Below, in pieces: positions 6,113-10,132 of a stretch of 10,132 nucleotides of DNA. A program made the position numbers and the translations under genes. The DNA is taken from NCBI GenBank assembly GCA_031276985.1, contig JAISMA010000106.1, positions 1 to 10,132 of the forward strand. The letters are read 5' to 3'. Every line of letters begins with the position of its first letter. The first letter of the stretch is position 1. The notes under the pieces were generated by a model that was given only the letters and a program-made list of their open reading frames with translations, searched no databases and was not told the origin of the DNA. The stretch comes from Helicobacteraceae bacterium (lineage in GTDB: Bacteria; Campylobacterota; Campylobacteria; Campylobacterales; SZUA-545).

Positions 6113-7034
6113 AGTAATCGCCTACCTCGACTTCTTCAAGCGCGGCGATCGCGTCGGGCGCTAAAATTGCGGCGGAGCAGTACAGCGATAACAGATAACT
6201 CGCCACGCCGCGATCGTCTATGCCTCTAAAGCGGACGCTTAAACCTCTTGAGCTTTCGTTTGGCAAACCCGCCTGATAAAGTCCGATCGCGCCGCGATTT
6301 GCCTCGCCCGTGCGAACGAGAAGTATATTCGTTTTGCCCGCTTTGGATTTGGGAGTTTTCAGCCCGTCGACAAAAAGTTTGTCGGTCGGAATGATTGGAA
6401 CTCCGCGCCACGATATAAACGAACTGCCCGCAACGCTAATCGTAGCCGGCGGCACGCCGCGTCTCGTGCATTCTCTGGCAAACGCCGCGATCGCGCGCGG
6501 ATGCGCCAAAAAGAAGCTCGGATCTTTCCATACTTTGCTTAATAGCTCGTCGAGATCGTCGGGCATCGGGCGACCGTAGCGCGTTTGAACGCGCTGGGAG
6601 TCGGAGACGTTTTTGAGCAAGCCGTAATCGTCGTTGTTGATAAGCTGGCTTTCTTGGCGTTCTTTTAGGCTCTCTATGGCTAACGCGAGTTGCTCTTGCG
6701 TTTGATCGTAGGGTTTGCCGTATAGATCGCTAATTCTCGTGTCGACGTTTAAGATGACGTTGATCGAGTTGAGTTTGTATTCCCTGGGCTTGGTTTCGTA
6801 TTCGACGTAGCCGTTTGGAATGGTTGTTTTCTTGAGATCTTGAGAGCAAAGCACGTCGAGAGGCGTTTCGCCTTCCACGACTTTATTAACGCGGTAAATA
6901 CCCGTTTCAAGACCCTTAAATTGCAAAACTCGCGTTAAATAGCGCGGGGTAAGCGCGCCGTATTGCGGCGTCGTTTTGACGACGTTTGACAGTTGTAGAG
7001 CCGCGTCGCGACCCAAAGCGTGCGTAGCAGTCAT
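6087..7034 (-). CDS. srpI: Family 2A encapsulin shell protein (SrpI-type)
   Basis: This 315-residue protein is a HK97-fold capsid subunit that self-assembles into a hollow protein shell. It matches the family 2A type first known as SrpI of Synechococcus elongatus: an N-terminal arm, GIYRVN (45-50), the E-loop/spine region with REYKLNSINVILNVDTRISDLY (read at 84-105), LKERQESQLIN (123-133), DDLDELLSKVWKDPSFFLAHP (159-179), AFARECTRRGVPPAT (185-198) and GLSVRFRGID (264-273). No cyclic-nucleotide-binding insert (the family 2B mark) is seen. The start ATG has AAAGGAG nine bases upstream. It follows moeZ after 57 bases and overlaps the cargo desulfurase start by 26 bases. Family 2A shells have been reported to store elemental sulfur loaded by the enclosed desulfurase. 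Confidence 0.96.
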   Translation of the reverse strand: MTATHALGRDAALQLSNVVKTTPQYGALTPRYLTRVLQFKGLETGIYRVNKVVEGETPLDVLCSQDLKKTTIPNGYVEYETKPREYKLNSINVILNVDTRISDLYGKPYDQTQEQLALAIESLKERQESQLINNDDYGLLKNVSDSQRVQTRYGRPMPDDLDELLSKVWKDPSFFLAHPRAIAAFARECTRRGVPPATISVAGSSFISWRGVPIIPTDKLFVDGLKTPKSKAGKTNILLVRTGEANRGAIGLYQAGLPNESSRGLSVRFRGIDDRGVASYLLSLYCSAAILAPDAIAALEEVEVGDYYEYTQQPI

Positions 7035-7091
7035 CTTTCGATGCTCCTTTGTGTGAAATCCGCCCTTCGCCTTAAAGGGACGACGCGGTAG

Positions 7092-8264
7092 TTAATAGAT
7101 CGGCAGCGAGGGATCGACCTGCTCCGACCAAGCGTTTATGCCGCCTTCCAGATTCAAAAGCGCGCCTTCGTAACCCGCCTCTTTGAGCGCGCGAATGGCA
7201 AACGCGCTTCGCGTCCCCATTTTGCAGATCACGACGACTTCGCCGTTTGGATCAAGCTCGTCTTTGCGCCTTGCGATCTGCCCTATCGGGATAACTTTGG
7301 CGTTTGGAAATTTGGTGATCGCGATCTCGTGCGGCTCGCGCACGTCGATTAGTTGCGGTTTATCGCCGCGATCCAAGCGGGATTTTAGCTCTTTTGGCGT
7401 TATGGCGGCGACCTCGTCGTCTTGATTGTCAAACTTCAGCCCGCAAAACTCCTCGTAATCGATCAGTTTTGTAATCGTCGGATTCGCGCCGCATACGGGG
7501 CAGTTCGGATCTTTTTCAATCGCAAACGTATTAAATTTCGTCCTCCACGCATCAAAGAGCAACAGCCGCCCTATCATTGTTTTCGGCGCGTTTGCCGCGC
7601 TGAAATTGTGCGCTACGATCAGTTTGATAACTTCGGACGCCTGCATAGCGCCCACAATGCCCGGTAACGCGCCGATCACGCCGCCTTCGGCGCACGATGG
7701 CACTAAACCCGCGGGCGGAGGCGTCGGATACAAGCAGCGATAGCACGGTCCCTCTTTGGCGTAGAAAACCGAAAGCTGCCCTTCAAATTGGTAAATAGAG
7801 CCATAGACAATCGGCTTGCCTAAAAAAACGCACGCGTCGTTTAGCAGATAGCGCGTCGGGTAGTTGTCCGTTCCATCGGCGACAATATCGTAATCTTTGA
7901 GAATGTCAAGAGCGTTCGCGGAGCTAAGTTTCGTATTGTGAATCTCGACGTTGATAAAAGGATTTATTCCTTTGATACGATCGCGCGCGGAGGCGACTTT
8001 GGGACGACCTATATCGCGCGCGGAGTGGATTACCTGCCGCTGCAGGTTGGACGATTCCACCTCGTCGAAATCGACCAAGCCGATAGCGCCTACGCCCGCC
8101 GCCGCCAGATATAAGGCGATCGGCGCGCCTAAACCGCCCGCGCCCACAATTAAAACTTTGGCGGCTTTGAGCCGTTTTTGCCCTTCCAGCCCCACCTCGC
8201 CAAGCAACAGATGTCTGCTGTAGCGCTCGATCTCCTCTCGCGTAAGTTCCGCTTGAGAACGCAT
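7092..8264 (-). CDS. moeZ: MoeB/ThiF-type sulfur-carrier adenylyltransferase fused to rhodanese (MoeZ type)
   Basis: The 390-residue protein has two parts. Residues 1-270 form an E1-like adenylyltransferase: RYSRHLLL (14-21), the nucleotide-binding GAGGLGAP (41-48), DFDEVESSNLQRQ (65-77), DGTDN (130-134), Cys191 in PSCAEGGVIG, and zinc cysteine pairs C174/C177 and C255/C258. Residues about 287-390 form a rhodanese domain with IDVREPHE and the active-site loop CKMGTRS (Cys347). In MoeZ/MOCS3-like proteins the first part adenylates the Gly-Gly end of a MoaD/ThiS-fold protein and the second carries persulfide sulfur to make the thiocarboxylate. The carrier gene ends eight bases upstream and is the evident partner; the downstream desulfurase is a plausible sulfur source. 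Annotation as MoeB is possible, but no molybdopterin gene is present here. Confidence 0.93.
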   Translation of the reverse strand: MRSQAELTREEIERYSRHLLLGEVGLEGQKRLKAAKVLIVGAGGLGAPIALYLAAAGVGAIGLVDFDEVESSNLQRQVIHSARDIGRPKVASARDRIKGINPFINVEIHNTKLSSANALDILKDYDIVADGTDNYPTRYLLNDACVFLGKPIVYGSIYQFEGQLSVFYAKEGPCYRCLYPTPPPAGLVPSCAEGGVIGALPGIVGAMQASEVIKLIVAHNFSAANAPKTMIGRLLLFDAWRTKFNTFAIEKDPNCPVCGANPTITKLIDYEEFCGLKFDNQDDEVAAITPKELKSRLDRGDKPQLIDVREPHEIAITKFPNAKVIPIGQIARRKDELDPNGEVVVICKMGTRSAFAIRALKEAGYEGALLNLEGGINAWSEQVDPSLPIY

Positions 8265-8272
8265 AGCCCGAC

Positions 8273-8560
8273 CTACTTGCTTTGCGCCGCGCCGCCCGCG
8301 ATCGCGGGAATCAGCGTTAGCACGGTTTTGTCGTCGATTTGCGCGTCGAATCCGCCCAGCGACTTGATATTCGTTTCGCCTATGAACGCGTTGATAAACG
8401 ATCGCGGCGCGCCGTTTGAATCGAAAATGTGTTGCCTAATGGAAGGATACGCTTTCGCGAGAGACTCTAACGCCTCTAAAACGTTCGCGCCGCTTACCTC
8501 GACCTCGCTTTTGTGATCGACGTAAGCCTTCAGCGCCGACGGTAGCTGGATTATCGCCAT
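8273..8560 (-). CDS. cysO: MoaD/ThiS-fold sulfur carrier protein, CysO-like, with tail after Gly-Gly
   Basis: A 95-residue ubiquitin-fold protein of the kind that carries sulfur as a C-terminal thiocarboxylate. It shows the family's features: N-terminal strand IQLPSALKAYV, the central LEALESLAKAYP helix, FINAFIGE, and the C-terminal VLTLIPAIAGG. This matches mycobacterial CysO, which ends ILPAVAGG. Here, however, AAQSK follows the Gly-Gly before the TAG stop, so the glycine that must be activated is not terminal. Carriers with extra C-terminal residues (QbsE, HcyS) are known to be trimmed by a JAMM protease; the gene directly upstream encodes one and overlaps this gene by 10 bases. The start ATG has AAGGAG eight bases upstream. 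A molybdopterin-synthase role is less likely given the neighbours. Confidence 0.92.
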   Translation of the reverse strand: MAIIQLPSALKAYVDHKSEVEVSGANVLEALESLAKAYPSIRQHIFDSNGAPRSFINAFIGETNIKSLGGFDAQIDDKTVLTLIPAIAGGAAQSK

Positions 8561-8982
8561 ATTTTTACTCCTTGAAATTCAAATCGAAGCCGATCTTCGC
8601 TCAATATAAACGCGTTAATCGTATCGGCTTTACCCTTTATCACGCTAAGAATCGCGTACGAATAAAACGGAAGCGCGTGTTCCAAATCAAACTGCGACGG
8701 ATACGCGGGGTGATCGGGGTGCGAATGATATATGCCAAGCAGTTCGAGTTTAGCCGTGATCGCCCGTTTTTCGGCGCGCATAAAATCCTGCGGCGAGATT
8801 TCAAAGCGGTTATGCCTAGCCTCGCTTTCGCGGGCGTTTGCGATTGGCAAAATTTCGTTTATGAGGCGATCGCCGCTAACATCCGTTTCGCCAAGCATAA
8901 ACCCGCATATTTCGTAGGGATAACCCTTTTCGCCTTCGTTTCTGATCGCCGCGTTTGTTTCGGCGTTGAGATATAAGATCAT
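8551..8982 (-). CDS. JAMM/MPN+ zinc metalloprotease (Mec-like)
   Basis: The 143-residue protein has the full JAMM signature: Glu24 in PYEICGF, then His86 and His88 in YHSHP, Ser96 and Asp99 in PSQFD, all ligand or catalytic residues of the MPN+ fold, so it should be an active zinc isopeptidase/peptidase. In the mycobacterial cysteine pathway the related Mec cuts cysteine off the CysO-cysteine adduct; in quinolobactin and Wolinella methionine systems relatives trim the carrier's C-terminus to expose Gly-Gly. Next to a carrier ending GG-AAQSK it may do both. The ATG at 8982 overlaps the cysM stop as ATGA and overlaps the carrier start by 10 bases. A TTG in frame at 8994 is rejected because it would lie upstream of the ribosome binding site. 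Confidence 0.93.
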   Translation of the reverse strand: MILYLNAETNAAIRNEGEKGYPYEICGFMLGETDVSGDRLINEILPIANARESEARHNRFEISPQDFMRAEKRAITAKLELLGIYHSHPDHPAYPSQFDLEHALPFYSYAILSVIKGKADTINAFILSEDRLRFEFQGVKIWR

Positions 8983-10064
8983 CGCTCCTCCCAAAACGAA
9001 TCGGATGCGTATCTAAACCCGTTGTCGTTTAGAATGGTAACGACTATTTCGTCGCTTGAAAGCTCGGCTGCTAAACGCAAAGCGGCGAAAACGTTCGCGC
9101 CGGAGCTTATGCCCACGTACAAGCCCGCTTCTTTGGCTAACCTGCGCGTCGTGGCGTACGCCTCTTCCGTGCTAACTTCCGCAAACCGATCGACAAGCGT
9201 TTCGTCGTAAAAGCCGCTTTTTAACGTGCTTTGCATATGTTTTACGCCCTCTATGCCGTGAAAGGGCGAATCGGGCTGGACGTTGATCGCGACTATATCG
9301 CGGTTTAGCTCTTTGAGCCGCTTTGTCGTTCCGCAAAACGTTCCGCACGTGCCCGACATGGCGACAAAATGCGTAACGCGCCCTTTGGTCTGATTCCATA
9401 TTTCAACGCCCGTGCCGTTGTAGTGCGCGAGAGGATTTTGCGGGTTGTGATACTGGTTTGGATAAAAATATTTGTCGGGATTTGATTCGGCTTCCTCTTT
9501 GGCGCGCAAAAACGCGCCGTCGCTGGAAGCTAACGGATCGGTCGGCACGATCTGCGCTCCGTAACGGCGCAGAATCGTCTTGCGCTCGATCGAGGCGTTG
9601 GCGGGCATATATAAAACGACCTTGTAGCCAAGCGCCGCGCCGATCATCGCGTACGCTATGCCCGTGTTGCCGCTCGTGGCGTCGATGATTGTTTTGTCTT
9701 TGGTCAGAGCGCCGCTTTTGATTCCGTCAAGTAACATAGCTTTGGCGGCGCGATCTTTGATTGATCCGCCGGGATTGAAATACTCCGCTTTGGCGAAAAC
9801 GCGCGCGCCCTTTCGCGGGCTTGTTTGCGCTCCGGTTTTCTCGCCGTTTGCGTATGCGCCGCTCTCGCGATCCGTCGGCGACGATCGACCTTCCATCGCA
9901 ACTTGTCCGCTTGGCTCAAACGTTCTATTGCGGCGATCCATCAGCGTCGATCGACCTTCGCTCGCGACGGCGGTTTGCGCGTCGGCTTCCGCGCCAATCG
10001 CGTATGCGTCGATCGTGATTTCAATAAGCGGCGTGTCGCCGATAAAGTCTATAACGCTTGCCAT
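8979..10064 (-). CDS. cysM: PLP-dependent cysteine synthase, CysM/CysO-pathway type, with N-terminal insertion
   Basis: A fold type II PLP enzyme joining a sulfur donor to an activated serine. It has IGDTPLIEI (8-16), the PLP lysine K103 in NPGGSIKDRA, TSGNTG (130-135), the phosphate-binding SGTCGT (237-242), and GIEGVKHM (270-277). The latter and the EVSTEEAYATTRRLAKEAG-like stretch match synthases found beside JAMM and MoaD genes, so a protein thiocarboxylate donor is likely; whether it takes O-acetylserine or O-phosphoserine is open, but the operon also holds a serine acetyltransferase. Length is 361 against about 300-310 usual: residues about 20-86 are an inserted, charged, low-complexity stretch between the TPL and PLP-lysine motifs, made of imperfect repeats. 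The reading frame is intact. ATG at 10064 lies about 28 bases after a TATAAT box; it is the first gene of the sulfur operon and overlaps the protease gene by four bases. Confidence 0.92.
   Translation of the reverse strand: MASVIDFIGDTPLIEITIDAYAIGAEADAQTAVASEGRSTLMDRRNRTFEPSGQVAMEGRSSPTDRESGAYANGEKTGAQTSPRKGARVFAKAEYFNPGGSIKDRAAKAMLLDGIKSGALTKDKTIIDATSGNTGIAYAMIGAALGYKVVLYMPANASIERKTILRRYGAQIVPTDPLASSDGAFLRAKEEAESNPDKYFYPNQYHNPQNPLAHYNGTGVEIWNQTKGRVTHFVAMSGTCGTFCGTTKRLKELNRDIVAINVQPDSPFHGIEGVKHMQSTLKSGFYDETLVDRFAEVSTEEAYATTRRLAKEAGLYVGISSGANVFAALRLAAELSSDEIVVTILNDNGFRYASDSFWEER
8985..8992 (-). promoter_or_regulatory. Ribosome binding site deciding the JAMM protease start
   Basis: GGGAGGAG on the minus strand lies within the last codons of cysM and two to four bases ahead of the ATG at 8982-8980. 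It fixes this ATG as the start and makes the upstream in-frame TTG at 8994 unlikely. Confidence 0.7.
9806..10005. repeat. In-frame repeated insertion within cysM
   Basis: Copies at 9867-9902 and 9933-9968 match at 30 of 36 bases and are 66 bases (22 codons) apart. They encode VASEGRSTLMDRR (33-45) and VAMEGRSSPTDRE (55-67). A second repeat pair flanks them: AYAIGAEADAQT (20-31) and AYANGEKTGAQT (70-81), 50 codons apart. Together they make up nearly the whole insertion that separates the TPL and PLP-lysine motifs. Confidence 0.8.
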
Positions 10065-10091
10065 TTCTCAATCTCTATCGATTTTGTCGTG

Positions 10092-10097
10092 ATTATA
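10092..10097 (-). promoter_or_regulatory. -10 box of the sulfur operon promoter
   Basis: A consensus TATAAT lies on the minus strand about 28 bases ahead of the cysM ATG, directly behind the T-run CCTTTTTTCGA. A T-rich stretch in place of a -35 box is the usual form of sigma-70 promoters in Campylobacterota. The predicted leader is only about 20 bases, leaving no room for a riboswitch. Confidence 0.65.
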
Positions 10098-10132
10098 TCG
10101 AAAAAAGGCTTAATCGCTTGGCGCTCCCACCT

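Noticed and set aside
5630..6229. A 199-codon plus-strand frame opposite the desulfurase and shell genes.
   Set aside because: It is Arg-rich antisense translation of a high-GC conserved gene with no ribosome binding site; the minus-strand frames carry clear catalytic motifs.
7063..7079. Five-base-pair hairpin (CCCTT/AAGGG) in the 57-base gap between moeZ and the shell gene, considered as an internal terminator.
   Set aside because: The stem is short and no T-run follows on the minus strand, so read-through into the shell gene is expected.
8983..8994. In-frame TTG start at 8994 for the JAMM protease.
   Set aside because: The GGGAGGAG ribosome binding site lies downstream of the TTG and just ahead of the ATG at 8982.

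Overview
The window reads as chromosomal DNA of a Campylobacterota (epsilonproteobacterial) member of moderate to high GC for that phylum. The evidence is the secG-frr-pyrE gene order, which matches the order I recall from Campylobacter jejuni, the Campylobacter-like RRF, SecG and PyrE sequences, and promoters with TATAAT/TAAAAT -10 boxes but no clear -35. The octamer GCGATCGC occurs at least nine times, far above chance. Genus cannot be told from the sequence.

Layout: (1) positions 1-2060, minus strand: a compact housekeeping operon secG-frr-pyrE-gamma-carbonic-anhydrase-like gene, the last one cut by the window edge. (2) 2061-2135: a divergent promoter region built around a perfect inverted repeat. 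(3) 2136-2831, plus strand: a BioC-like methyltransferase, whose 3' end is tandemly duplicated downstream with a one-base frame disruption. (4) 3081-3155: tRNA-Thr(CGT). (5) 3156-3680: about 525 bases without a credible gene, holding several copies of a short palindromic repeat related to CATTCtGCG...CGCaGAAT, plus a C9 tract. (6) 3681-10064, minus strand: a seven-gene sulfur operon behind a TATAAT promoter, in transcription order cysteine synthase (CysM type), JAMM metalloprotease, MoaD/CysO-like sulfur carrier, MoeB-rhodanese fusion (MoeZ type), family 2A encapsulin shell (SrpI type), encapsulin-cargo cysteine desulfurase, serine O-acetyltransferase (EpsC type).

The sulfur operon is the highlight. 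It joins two modules usually described apart: the protein-thiocarboxylate (CysO/Mec/CysM/MoeZ) route to cysteine and the family 2A encapsulin/cysteine desulfurase compartment, which has been reported to store elemental sulfur. Together they encode a plausible loop: the desulfurase takes sulfur from cysteine and banks it in the shell; the MoeZ-like protein activates the carrier and loads it with sulfur through its rhodanese domain; the acetyltransferase supplies O-acetylserine; the CysM-type enzyme rebuilds cysteine on the carrier; and the JAMM protease processes the carrier. Two details stand out: the carrier has five extra residues after its Gly-Gly and so should need cutting before use, and the cysteine synthase carries an in-frame, internally repeated insertion of about 60-65 residues ahead of its PLP lysine. 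The loop is inference; the gene identities are well supported by motifs.
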